Source: Linderina pennispora
Taxonomy: Eukaryota > Kickxellomycota > Kickxellomycetes > Kickxellales > Kickxellaceae
Assembly (NCBI RefSeq): GCF_002104995.1
Contig: NW_024468261.1
Location: 62,001-126,000 of the forward strand
Direction: 5' to 3'
Length of the DNA stretch: 64,000 nt
The notes under the pieces are model-generated. The model ran no database searches. It was not told the origin of the DNA and saw only the letters and a program-made list of their open reading frames with translations. The translations under genes were made by a program, and so were the position numbers. Every line of letters starts with the position of its first letter. The first letter of the stretch is position 1. This document shows, piece by piece, positions 20,101 through 30,694 of the stretch.

Positions 20101-21698
20101 TGGATCAGCGACACCGCAGGCAGCAGGCTTGCGAATGCATACAGGCTCCGGAAAAATATGATCGCCTGCTTGTACACACGTGGCAGATCCGGGAATCGGG
20201 TTTGGCAGCTGGTTCGTAGCCAAATCCAGCCGCCAGACTTCAAGCACTATAGTGCTCGCACGCCGCTGCCGTGCCTCGTGCTGAGCGTGAAGGGGCTGCC
20301 GATAGCCGCTTTGCCAGCTGGTGGGTCTGCGAGCCGGCGCTGATACGAATCCACCGCCGCTGCTCTCCAGATCGACTGTCCATGGCCGCCCAAAGATATC
20401 CGTGACCTGCAGCTCGGCGCCCGGCGGCAGCGCAGACACGTCCAGGCACACCTCGATGAACATGGGCGGTGGGTTGGCCGATAGCTGTGTGGCCGACAGG
20501 GTCACTGCACATTTGATGGCAGCGTTGCGCCAAAACCTGACCTCGGGTTTAATGCCATCAATGTCTTCGAGGTCGAGATTGAACCATTTGTTGACCCGTC
20601 GGCCCGTGGTGGCGGCTGCGTCTATGACTGAGCTATTGGCGCTCGCCTGGTCCGATGCCACCCCGCTGGTGTGTCCTGGGCATTAGTGCCGAGGCGTGGT
20701 GGCAGTGTGGCACTGCTGCCGTCAATGTCGAGAACTGTATCAAACCGGTGTGCAAGGCTGCTGACCAGCGTGCGATTCCGCAAGTGCGCTATCACCTGGG
20801 CTACCTTTGAATAGAAGTTCTACACAGTCCAATACGTCAGATATTAGAAAGCAGCCATCGGAGGAAGAGTGCACCGTACCAAACCAATCGACATAGGCTG
20901 TGTTTGGCGTATACTTGCCTGGACAATCTGCTCGCACCGTGCATCTCCGGCTGCCTGTCTGTACGGATGTGCTGGCTGCGGCCGGGCTGCCAGGATTGGA
21001 CCGGACTGCGCTGCATGACTGGCGGCCGTAGCATTGGTCTGTGACGCTCGTGGCGGCCTGGCTTCTGCTGATTCGTCCAGCGCCAAATCATCCGCTGTGA
21101 AAAAGGCTGTCGGCGTACGTGGCCGCGGCTGCTGCTGGAATGACGCGCGCCGGATATTTGCTGGCAGCAGGCTGCCTGCATGGTTCCGCGAAGGAAAGCT
21201 GCCGTCGCCCGACGTTCTGGTCGGCGGTGACACGCCCACATGGGCATTCGTGGCAGACGGGTGAAACATCGAGCGCAACGACCCGGTATACGGGTTAAGC
21301 GAAGGTGAGGGCGACGAGGAAAGCGATGAAGAGAAGGAAGAGGCAGCCACGGCTGTCGACGGCGACCCCGAGTTTGGTGGTAGCCTGGTCTGCATGTGCG
21401 CCGCAAGCGGTTTCGATGCTGGTGATTGTGAAGGCGTCTTGTGCCCATACGTCAATGGGCTGGCCGCCTCCTGCCAGTGCTCGTTGTTTCTGCCACTACC
21501 TGTGCTGTGCTGTGTGTGCTTCTGCGACTGGGGACCTGCCTCCATGCCCGTCAGAGCTGTGCTTGGCGAGCCCTGAGCTCTCGCTCTGCGTTCTGGTTCG
21601 CCGTGCCGGGTGCTTGGGCCGTGTACGCGAGTCCTCTGATGTATTTGCGCTGCCATCGCTGCTGTGCCCTTGCTGCTGTGCTCCGTCCAAGTATGCAT
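17193..21698 (-). CDS. ATG13: autophagy initiation protein Atg13 (long, frameshifted)
   Basis: Exon 1 (21698-20919) encodes a disordered N-terminal extension of about 255 residues ending CEQIVQ. Exon 2 (20819-17193) resumes NFYSKVAQVIAHLRNRT, the start of the HORMA domain. Other HORMA landmarks are KWFNLDLEDID, VYKQAIIFFRSLYAF and FEPVGTPMGSFLMSVQYR. The remainder is Ser-, Pro- and Gln-rich, with a conserved-looking helix (EIDDFIRMVDENKSL) and an acidic end (DDDEEMMFQMDASMD) like the C-terminus of other Atg13 proteins. Atg13 activates the Atg1 kinase at the phagophore assembly site. About 1,470 codons is roughly twice the yeast length. At least four single-base shifts (near 20665, 20190, 18615 and 17890) interrupt exon 2, and three were clearly resolvable as one missing or extra G. 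Confidence 0.88.
20820..20918 (-). other. GC-AG intron of ATG13
   Basis: This is a 99-nt phase-0 intron. The donor CAG|GCAAGT has the GC dinucleotide with otherwise perfect U1 pairing, TTCTAATATCTGAC contains a possible branch point, and the acceptor is TGTGTAG|AAC. The join gives EQIVQ-NFYSKVAQ, matching the start of Atg13 HORMA domains. Confidence 0.75.
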
Positions 21699-22935
21699 GG
21701 TGCGACCAAGCGAATGAGCGCTGTGACATTATCTTGCACAACGGCAAACGAGAGAGGGGGTGTTTAGAGATAAAGGGTACAGATAATCTCTGCCGCCGTC
21801 CAGCGCTGCTTGCTCTGTTTCAGTTGTCTGTTAATATCCAAAAAAAGAGGAGCAAGACAGAGTGAAATGACGAAGCAAGTGCGTGTGAGAGAAAGCTGCT
21901 GTCGTCAGAGCCTGCAGCAGTGGGAGAAATAGAAAAGACACGCGGCTTGTTGACAGGACAAATTCGTTCTGTGCGATTCCAGTCGGTGTCCCTGTGGCCA
22001 GCGGCGACAAAAAGTGTGGTAAGGGTTCTGGAAGTTGGTGTATGCTAGCACGGCTATGCAATATGCAGCGGGTGGGTACAGGAACGGTATTAAAGAAAAC
22101 TTGGAACTGTAAAAAGATAGAGTACAGGGTAATAAAATAGAAAAGAATGAAAAAGAGCTGTGAAGGTTTTCAGAAGACAAGCAAGGCGTGGTGCTCGTCA
22201 ACGGCAGATGAAGGCACGGGGTGACCGTGTCTTCGCTTGCCGCCGCCGCTTGCCGCTGCTGATGCCCATATACAGCCAGGAGTGGCCATGTCACGTGCAC
22301 ACGTGAGCGCAGTTCCTTCATGTCACGGCTCGGCCAATGGAGCCGACAAACTGAAGATCCGGGATCATTCCCTGTCGCTGACTGGGTCAATTGGCTGCCG
22401 CATCGACCGAGCTCAGGTGCCGTTGTCGGCGAAGAAGAGGCGCAGGCGTGCATGCTTCTACGTGCCAGCGCCCCTGCTCCGTTGATAAGCGCCTGGGCTG
22501 CGCAGTAGCAGCCAGGCATGGCAACAGGATGGCTCCTTCCCAGTCTCTGCTACTGCGACATGCCGACTGATGCGATTGGAAGCGGGACATTAGGTATGTG
22601 GTATGCTGATATGGACAGGGTCAGCGTGCCTCTGCTCGCGCCATTGTTCCCTGAGCCGTCGTGTGCATCTGCTCCCTCCTCTTAGTCAATGTCCAGCATG
22701 TATCCACCCACATGTTGCAGCCGCGCAATTAATTCCAGGCACTCACTTTGAAGGTGGCGAAATCAATATTTTTCTCCTGGCCAATTTCCGCTCCCCTATG
22801 AACCGATGACCTGCCGCACATCCCCGCCGATGTTATCATGACACCCACTTTATTGCGAATATCTTTGCGAGAAAGGCGATTTTCAGCATGCAGCAGATGC
22901 GTATCAAAAGTCTTGCTGGAAAATAAAATAAAAAG
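21699..22935. other. intergenic region
   Basis: About 1.2 kb upstream of ATG13 and downstream of the PP-loop gene. Several open frames on both strands overlap each other and show no domain. The AT-rich stretch at 22080-22180 is unremarkable. No supported gene. Confidence 0.4.
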
Positions 22936-23699
22936 TCACTTGGAAACACGTTTGAGCGTTCCGGGCTCAATGTACATGTACGAGCCGTACTTTGTCTCAT
23001 GCACCTTGTTCTCAGTGCCCTCACACTCGATAGTCACGGAGAATAGCGGACAGTCGCGCACCATCGAGTGCATTTCGCCATACTCGCCAGCCAGGTCCAC
23101 AGTATGCAGCAGGTCAAGTGGCTCGTGGTGGCTGTCGTACCACGCAAACTGCTCTAAAAGGAATTCGTGGGTGATGATGTGTCCAAGCAGTCCGCTCTGA
23201 AATGGGTGCCGGCAGCTTCTCAAGTCGCGTCAGGGTCACTATATAGCTAATCCCAAAGAGCTGCAGCAGGCTGAGGATCTCCTCGCGCGGCTTCTTCCAC
23301 AGCGGGCGCACCAGCTCCACATTGGTGTCCTGCACAGGCTCGGCCCATGAATCCTTCGCCGATATCCTCAATGTCGCCAGTCACCAGTGCACTGACGCCA
23401 TACTCTTCGTGCAGTTCGCGAATCCCGCGTCGGTAGCTTTCTTCAAAAGTCGGCTCTGCGCCAATATACTTTGTCACCAGCTGCATGCCTAGCGACTCAG
23501 CTTGCAACTTGGTCCACTCGTGTTTATGTGCCTTGAAGTCATCTGTGTTGTCGCGTGGTCGGAATGACACCAGGAACTACAGGCTCCAAGAACTACGCCT
23601 GTGCACCTTAGCCTGCTGCTCGGGGGTGGCAAGCAGTTGGCGGAATTTGGATGACACCATGTGCATGGCCAGCACGCAGTCTTTACCGCCGGTGAAATG
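22936..23699 (-). CDS. PP-loop ATPase, diphthine-ammonia ligase (Dph6) family
   Basis: Three overlapping frames form one protein. The ATP pyrophosphatase loop is FTGGKDCVLAMH near 23690. Then follow VSFRPRDNTDDFKAHKHEWTKLQAE, VSALVTGDIEDIG, VELVRPLWKKPREEIL and the C-terminal GEYGEMHSMVRDCPLF, all in the order of the ATP_bind_4/Dph6 family. Dph6 amidates diphthine on elongation factor 2. Yeast Dph6 has extra C-terminal RidA-like domains that are absent here. The coding sequence before 23699 is unresolved: CAGCAGTAG directly before the loop looks like an intron acceptor, so a short 5' exon probably lies upstream. One extra G near 23357, one further shift near 23215, and an in-frame TAG near 23580 interrupt the frame. 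It may be a damaged gene or a sequence-error case. Confidence 0.7.
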
Positions 23700-24489
23700 C
23701 TACTGCTGCACGTCTAGGAGTAGGCAGTGTCATTTTCAAGAGTGGCCAAGGCGTAGATAACAAATACACGGAATCCTGACAACCCATTTATACAACAGGG
23801 TCATGCCTTCTAGAATTCCAGCCCTATTGTGGGGCAGGCACTGGGTCAATGGATTTGACAAGGCCTCGTAGCAGTCGGTTTGTGCTATTAGAACTGGAAT
23901 TTCTGAGCGCTAATGTCAAAATGATATTTATTTAGTAGTAGTAGCAATACTGTTAGGCAATTATTCCGCTCTGCCCTTATTCCTATGTCAGTATCCTTTT
24001 CTGCAGGCTATTACACACTGCTTACACCTTTCAGTTACTTTGCTCTCGCTGTGTTCGTCAACTGTATCTCCGTCGATTATTTGTCTTACTGCTTTGTACA
24101 AGTACTAATGTGCTACAGGAGCCATGCATTGCTCTTTGCACTCATGTATATCATAATTCTGAGCTATTGTCTTAGCACGAACTAGATCCAGGGCAAGAAT
24201 CCTGTCTGCAAATATTTCAGTTAAATGGCCTGCTCTGTATGCTATATATTAAAATATATCGAATAATTCAAGTAGTAAAGTGAATGAACCCTCTTTGCAT
24301 ATCAGACAGTGGTTAATATACTCATACGCCTAGGTGACATAATGATAACAGCCGGAGTTTTGGTGACCTTTCGAGCCAGTGTGGGTCTTGGATCATCGCA
24401 GACCCACATATCATCACATAAATAAATATTTCACAAAATACTTAGTATATAGAAAAGAGAATGCAATTAAAAAGTGTTTTTAGAATCGA
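23700..24489. other. AT-rich intergenic region
   Basis: About 790 bp, AT-rich (for example 24230-24480). A 66-codon hydrophobic open frame at 23985-24185 has no recognisable family. No supported gene, apart from a possible first exon of the PP-loop gene near 23750-23830. Confidence 0.4.
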
Positions 24490-25590
24490 TATTTCTTAGT
24501 CGCTAGATCATGCTTCACTCTGGCTGATGGGAATTCATATAGACATCCGACTCCTTGATCCAGTGTAAACGGCGGTGGACTCCTTGACTCGAAACAAATA
24601 GGTCAATTTCCAACAAACACATCTTGCCAATAGCGGTGTGATTTCTGCTCATGCTCCTTCACCTTGAGGCTGTATCGCTCCAGGCATTTCTTTGGGAAGC
24701 ACCACGTGCACAAATCCAGGAAGGAGCACAAGAACTCCCCCACCAACCCTGTCCAAACCCAAATGAGATGAGGAGGGCAGTGTTGATTCCTGGTGTCTGA
24801 ATTTATTTGCTAGGGAATATGATATGATCGTATTTCTCAAGCTCAGGAGCCACATTATCCTAAGTTCTGGTTTCTAGGCACAATTCCTGATTGCATACTT
24901 TGAAAAATACCGTTGAGCATCCATGCACCAGCTGGTGCTTTCGAATGTCCTGCCAGCCATTTCGGGCACACTGCAGGCACTGCATATCCAGATGTGCGTC
25001 CAAGTTTCTTGAGCTGTTTATCCATGACGTCGGGCTCATTTTTATCATTTGCAATTGTCGATGTCATCGATTGTTAGACCCCATGTTTGCCAATGAGCTA
25101 CGCAGAGAGGAAATAATTGGATTTCTGCCAGAATTCGTTGCTCCAAGATTCCTGAGCGTCCTTTATCAGCTGCTGGGCCTTAAATGCGATGAAAGTAGTG
25201 CGTGAGCAAACAAAATCTTGTTTCAGTACAGGGGAGACCTGCAGGAGAAGCTTTGAGGGATTCTGATTTCTCTACGCAACTTCTCATGCCATATATCAAC
25301 CCAAGAGTTGGTTGCAGCTATCTTCTCTTGGAGTTCTTCTCGACAGTAGTTATAAGACAGCATTGGTGAATTGATATCAGCAGATATCTCTCGCGAAGCT
25401 GTCAATATTTCTTGTCCAGGAGAGGGCATAGAGAACCCTTGCTTATCAGTAGCTGTGGCTGTCATCGCCAGGACTCCGTATGTAGGAACGCCGCACTTGA
25501 TCACCACGTTTGCAGACATTAGAGTCACTATCCCCTGCCCCGACGCTTTCAACAAAGCCACAGGCGAGTATCTGTGCAAGGGCACGGACA
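24490..25590 (-). pseudogene. FAS2: relic of fatty acid synthase alpha (FAS2) ketosynthase
   Basis: Frames on the minus strand, read in order, match consecutive parts of the fungal FAS alpha-subunit ketosynthase. They are LMSANVVIKCGVPTYGVLA, TATATDKQGFSMPSPGQEIL, STIANDKNEPDVMDKQLKKL, WLAGHSKAPAGAWMLNGIFQS, GIVPRNQN, KYDHIIFPSK and LLISFGFGQ, with a faint continuation past KEHEQKSHRYWQDVF. The functional protein would read HGTSTKANDKNE where this copy has lost the His-Gly. Stop codons (for example TAA after IIFPSK, and TAG near 25115) and several frameshifts are spread along it. The rest of FAS2 is absent on both sides. Unlike other broken genes in the window, this one shows nonsense mutations, substitutions at catalytic motifs and 5' truncation, so it is a true relic. 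Confidence 0.88.
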
Positions 25591-25648
25591 TTTTCGAGAA
25601 GTCTTTTTTTTCCATATACCGGATAACCACTCATCTCCTAGGCTAGCA
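25590..25648 (-). repeat. dispersed repeat, fragment (copy 4)
   Basis: About 55 bp matching the TGTTAGCC-side end of the dispersed repeat: GAGAAGT, a T-run, CCATATACCGGATAACCACTC, then CCTAGGCTAGCA. It abuts the 5'-truncated end of the FAS2 relic exactly where recognisable FAS2 homology begins. Confidence 0.7.
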
Positions 25649-26199
25649 AAGTCGACCCTTTGCACTAGCAAGATTCTATCAAAGCACCTTTTTCAATAAT
25701 GAGGTTGGCGAGCGCTACCTAGTGAGATGCATAACCTAATGATTATAGTCTGGGTTCCTCCTTAGCGACAATATCCGAATCTTGTACTGAATAATGACTA
25801 TATAATGCTGGCAGTACAAACTCGACAACTGAGCAGGCATAGTCAGGGTATGTGTGGACTAGGTAATTGGCATAGCGTGGTGTACAAGTGAGGGAAATGT
25901 GCTTCTTAAAACAGAGAGCCAGCACTATCCTGGCTCGCGCAACAAGGTCATTTCAAGCTGGGTGTGTCTCAGATATACGAGCTGACTATATTGTTCGCTA
26001 TATTGTCCGCTACATGGTTCGCACTGTAGCTGCAATCCAGGGGCTCAGGCAATATCCTTCAGTGATCTGTGGCATTAAATCTTCGTGATCAGTCAATGAG
26101 ATAAAATCGCTTCAATGAAACAAGGTATCGGACTGCTTCAAGATTTCTCTGCTTTGCAATTCACAATCCATACTTGTATTTTTCTCCATTTTCTTCAGT
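25649..26199. other. intergenic region
   Basis: About 550 bp between the FAS2 relic and the WD40 gene. No gene or repeat is recognised. Confidence 0.4.
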
Positions 26200-28502
26200 A
26201 TGAGCAAGCGTCGTCCAAGCTTGGGCGGCAGCCAGTTTGATCCGGTGGACCACGACCACACGAGCCAAGGTCTACTGGCGCGCATTATCAATAAGCTCCT
26301 TTTTCGCAATGGCAGCAGCTCAGTGTTGAGACGAATGATTCGTGGCGGCCACGGAGTTGTCGGCCGCGACACTGCCAACCTGTTGCTTGAAGAGCGAGCA
26401 AAAGGCCGCAAAGGCACAGCAGGCGAGCGTGGCAGACGCCAGTCAGCTGGGCAGGCAGTGGGTGGCCAGACAGCGGATGCTGCGCCTTCGCTGTTTTCTG
26501 GGTACTCTGCATTCATGGCTGGTGAAATGGGCCAGGGTGATGGTGCAGACAAGTCGTCAGAGAAATCGCGGTCGGAGAGCTTGCAGAAAAGGCGAGTCGT
26601 CGTCACCAAGCAGCAGCAAAAAGCAGCAGCCGGACGATCGCAGGCTATCTCTTGTCTCGCTTGTGGACGATGCCATAGTGCCGCTAGAACTTACTGCCGA
26701 AGAGTTTGAGCTGTTGCTAGAGGACACGCCAGAAGACCGGTTGCTAGAAGTGCTGACAGAGCGGCGAAGCGAGTATACCATGCACCTGCGGCGACTGGAG
26801 AATGCACGGAAGCAGCTGGTTCTAAAGATGCGCGAGGTTGATGAGCAGATCATGTCGTCCAGTTCTTGTCGCAAGGACATCGATACGCGAATTGCAGAGA
26901 TTACTGGAAGAGATGGCCTGTCGTGGGCCGCAAACAAAAGCAGACGACACCGTCCTCAATGCCAGCAGCAAGGGATCGCTACATAATGCCAAAGTCACAA
27001 CGGTTGAAGATGTCAGTGACGACGAGGATATCTCGGGCGGCGATTCTGGCAATGATGCTATGACATACGAGCAGGATGACGTGCCGCGACTGCGTGAGCT
27101 GCGTCAAATGTTCACTGGCCACTACGGCGGAATTACAGCCATCGATTACGACAGCGATCAGGGGCTGGTTGCTTCTGGCTCGCTTGACACACAGGTGCGG
27201 GTGTGGGACAGTGGCAGTGGCGAATGCAAATACACGATATCTGGACACAGCGATATTATACGTGATGTACAGTTTTATGATCGATTCCTCATCACTGGTG
27301 CCAACGATGGCCGCATGCGTATGTGGGACCTCTCGCTGTTTGACTCTGTGCAGCCAAGACCATCTACAAAGATTATGCGCGAAGAGTACGTTGCACCATC
27401 GCGGGATGGCAGTGGTGTTGTACACAACGAGGGCGACAACGAGGAAGATGACAGCGGTGACGAATACGACAACATGATGTTCCCGCGACGCCCAGCTGCA
27501 GAAACCGCTTACGATAATGAGAACGACGGTGATGATGTAGATAATAATGGGGCACCGGAAGGGCCGTCGATCCCGCAAGCCAAAGACAATCATGACCCTG
27601 CAATCAACCACGCCGCCTGTGTCGCCGACGATCTGCCACCATGTCCCACCACTGGAGTTGTGCTGCGAAAACACATTTGTTGGCCACAAGGACGCTGTCA
27701 CTTGCTTCCAGGCGTCGTATGGCAAGCTTATCTCTGGCGGTGCTGACAAGACTGTCCGCGAGTGGGATCTGTCGACAGGCCAGTTGCGCCAGACGATCGA
27801 CGTCAACTGGGCTACCAAGGACTCGCATTCGACGCGCGTTGCCGGCCGCAATCTAGCATCGTCGTCGCCATCGCCCTGGTCGTCGTCACATATCGGAGAT
27901 CGCAGGAGCGCTGCTCGTGCAGTGACCCCGTTGGACAGACTTCAGCGCACCAGTCGCTAAGCGTGGCACAGACGAAGGCGATGGCGGATTTATTGGCGCG
28001 CTGCAGTTCTATGATTTTGCACTGGCTACAGGCACTGCTGATGGCGTGTTGAGGCTGTGGGATCTGCGCACTGCACAGGCACACCGGCAGATGTTTGGGC
28101 ACTCGCAGCCGATCACGTCGCTGCAGTTTGACGAGCAGACGGTCCTGACGGGCTCGCTGGACGGCACAGCCCAGCTGTGGGACCTTGCGGTCGGGCCGGG
28201 TCCTGCAGACATTAACCTATGGGCGGCCAGTGACCAAGGTGCAGGTTGCTGAAGGCAGGGCGTCGTATGCAACCCAGTGCTGGCTGGCAGCCGGTGACAG
28301 CAGCCTGCATCACTATTCTGGCAACTCGATGCAGCGTGTCAGCTATGCGTCGGACTTTGGCGCACGAAACAACAGCCAGCGCAAGTGGCAGCTCATCAAC
28401 TCGGATTCGGGAAGCGCCACAGTCACCAGAGTGCGGGCGCTGGGTTCAGACACTCTGCTGAGCGGAGATGCAAATGGGGTGGTCAAACTGTGGAGAGTCT
28501 AA
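26200..28502 (+). CDS. MDV1: Mdv1/Caf4-like WD40 mitochondrial division protein (frameshifted)
   Basis: From the ATG at 26200: an N-terminal region ([14 protein letters not shown]), a polar linker, a coiled coil ([18 protein letters not shown] ... [18 protein letters not shown]), then a seven-bladed WD40 propeller. Blade cores include [74 protein letters not shown] and [13 protein letters not shown] at the stop. An acidic insertion ([13 protein letters not shown]) separates blades 2 and 3. Coiled coil plus propeller is the layout of Mdv1/Caf4, which bridges Fis1 and the dynamin Dnm1 on the mitochondrial outer membrane. At least five frame changes (near 26600, 26890, 27635, 27880-28000 and 28195) break the reading frame. 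It could be another coiled-coil WD40 adaptor, so the name is less certain than the domains. Confidence 0.7.
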
Positions 28503-28529
28503 TAGATGCTATATTGTAGTAGACAATTT

Positions 28530-29986
28530 CTAGAGAAGAAAACATAGAGAAGCACCTGGTGCAGTGCTCACTCCTCGCCCATGGCAGGCAATAGCAGCAC
28601 CGACAGTGTACCCGTCCTCGCCGAGCACATTAAACGTAGGCTTCTGCAGACCCATCTTGTCGACCAGCGATGTGGCTGTATCGATCATGGTCTGCACGTA
28701 CGGCTGGTTCATCTCAGTAAGCTGGCCCGAGACTGAAACCAGCGCTGGGTATATCTCATCCATGGCCTCGGTGGCACGCTTGACCAATGCAGCTGTAGCT
28801 GCGCCCATGAGCCGGGCCGCACGCCGACTGACAATGGAACAGAGCGCGCTGACGATACAGCGGTCGACCTTGGATGCCTGCACGTTGAAGCTGGCCGACA
28901 GCAGTGTGCCGACCTCGTCGAGCGACTCTGAGCTATCTTCCATGATCGTCATGTACGAGGTAAAGAACGAGAAGGGCTCGCTGAAAGTCGAGACATCAGG
29001 CGTTCTTGGGGAACAAGATCTGGGCATCCATAAAGTCGGTGACCAGGTTGCGCACAATCTCGCCCAGGTACTTGTCAGCGACCATCTTCTCGAATATGTG
29101 CTCCTGCGGGTTGTCCGACTCGCGGTTGATGCGGTTATCCCACATGGTAGGCTTTAGGACCTGCGAGTTTTTGCCGTAGGCTGCCAGCTCCGTGTTGATG
29201 GCGATGCACGACGGGATCTGCGTCAGGGCGCGGTCAGTGATCTTGGGGATCTTGTTTGCCGACTCGTAGTACGCTGCGTTGATACCGTGGTTGAGCACCA
29301 GGGCAACGCTGGTGTGCTGGAAGCGGAACTGCGACAGCACCATGGTGCTGATGCTCGAGTTGGTCACGCAGACGATGCGCACAGGCAGATGCTTCTTGTT
29401 GAGCTCTGCGTTGAGCCCGTCTGCCAAGTCGACGCCCTCGAAAATGCTGGACTTTCCCAGGACCGCTGCCTACGACTCTGCCCTTGGCCTTGCCTGTTTC
29501 GCGGATCGGCAAGTCAACGGTGACACCCATCGGAATGAACTTTTGGCCGTCGGCGAGCACCAAATTGTGCGTGTTGATAAAACTGGCGACGGCAGTGGTA
29601 GCGCGGTCGAAGAACTCCTCAACCTTGGAGATGGTCTTTGGAGGGAAGAATATTTGCTTGTTGATCGTGTGGTCGCCTTCCTTGTGGAAGGTGATGTCTG
29701 CGACCTTGATGCGCTTGGTAGAGGTGTTGATGGTGAGGCCAAGCACGGTCTTTCCAGAGCTGCAGAAGCGGCGGATATTTTTGATGGTGTCGTACTTGAC
29801 GTACGAGATCCAGTCGGGAAGGCCCTCGGTGGCGCCGTCGCTGTTAAGGCCGCCGACGGTTGCGTTGTAGACGTCAGTGCTGATCTCGAGCAGATGGGAG
29901 TCACTGATTTCAAACTTTTGGGCAATGTCGGCGAGCATGCTGTTCTGGGCGTCAGTAGCCCCGGCGATATTGGTATATGATGTCAT
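28530..29986 (-). CDS. hexokinase-like protein lacking catalytic motifs (copy A)
   Basis: About 480 residues from the ATG at 29986, in three frames (shifts near 29450 and 29010). The fold is hexokinase-like along its length: SYVKYDTIKNIRRFCSSGKTVLGL, FINTHNLVLADGQKFIPMGV, LNHGINAAYYE (family GTGTNAAY), CIAINTELAAYG (family INTEWGAFG), RINRESDNPQEHIFEKMVADKYLGEIVRNLV, and a C-terminal VLGEDGYTVGAA. Key residues are missing. The phosphate-1 loop LGGTNFRV is replaced by LGLTINTSTKRI. The catalytic Asp of VNDTV is replaced by Ser (VCVTNSSIST). The glucose-binding TKGF loop is not evident. Catalysis is therefore unlikely, and a regulatory role, as known for Aspergillus HxkC/XprF, is an inference. 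It is followed in tandem by copy B. Confidence 0.8.
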
Positions 29987-30694
29987 TTTTTTTTGGTTAA
30001 CGAGCTGTAAGAGGGGTGTGGAAATAGGAAGGAAATAAGATGGTAAAGAGTTGCAAACTATCAAACTGGAGATGCCCGGCTGGTGCCTCGCTATTTATAT
30101 TTCCGTCGTCTGGATCGTGTCTGCCATGCAGCGTGGCCCCACAGGAATCCAGGGGGATGAGGTTTTCTTCCCCCGAGCCCAGGCGCTGTAACGTTACTCC
30201 ATCTTGCCCCCTGACCCTCCCGAATGCAGAAAACGCCAAGTGTGACGGCACTATGGGCCATGTCCTCCCCAGTAGACCTTTATTCGGCTCATAGTCCCAG
30301 TGGCCGCGGGCTCGTGTAACCATGATGAAATTTGATGGTATCCGACGCCCGTGATCTGCCTATAAATAGGACCAAAGGACGTAGAGCAGATTCCTAACCG
30401 ATGACAGAATATCCTAAGGCTGCCACGGTTTGCGCAGTTCTGTACTGCATTTGTTCAAATAGCCCAGGCGTCTGGGAGTTTCTAGACTTGAACATTCAGG
30501 AGATCAATATAGGCATTGTAGCAGCATGTATGTATAATTGGTGATATTTTCATATAGACAAGAATGGGAACTAGGACAGTTGAAAATGATGGAGCTGGGT
30601 GGGCTCGACAAGAAAGTAGGGCTTCCTGCAAGGCTATGTACACTACGCAGTTAAGGAAGGGAAAGGAAGCAGATATTTTCTGTTCTTCCCAACC
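29987..30694. other. region between hexokinase-like paralogs
   Basis: About 700 bp with the promoter of copy A at its left edge and the 3' flank of copy B at its right. An 84-codon open frame at 30040-30294 and a 67-codon frame at 30564-30767 have no support. Confidence 0.4.
30092..30099 (-). promoter_or_regulatory. TATA box of hexokinase-like copy A
   Basis: TATAAATA on the minus strand, about 106 bp before the ATG at 29986. Confidence 0.5.
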
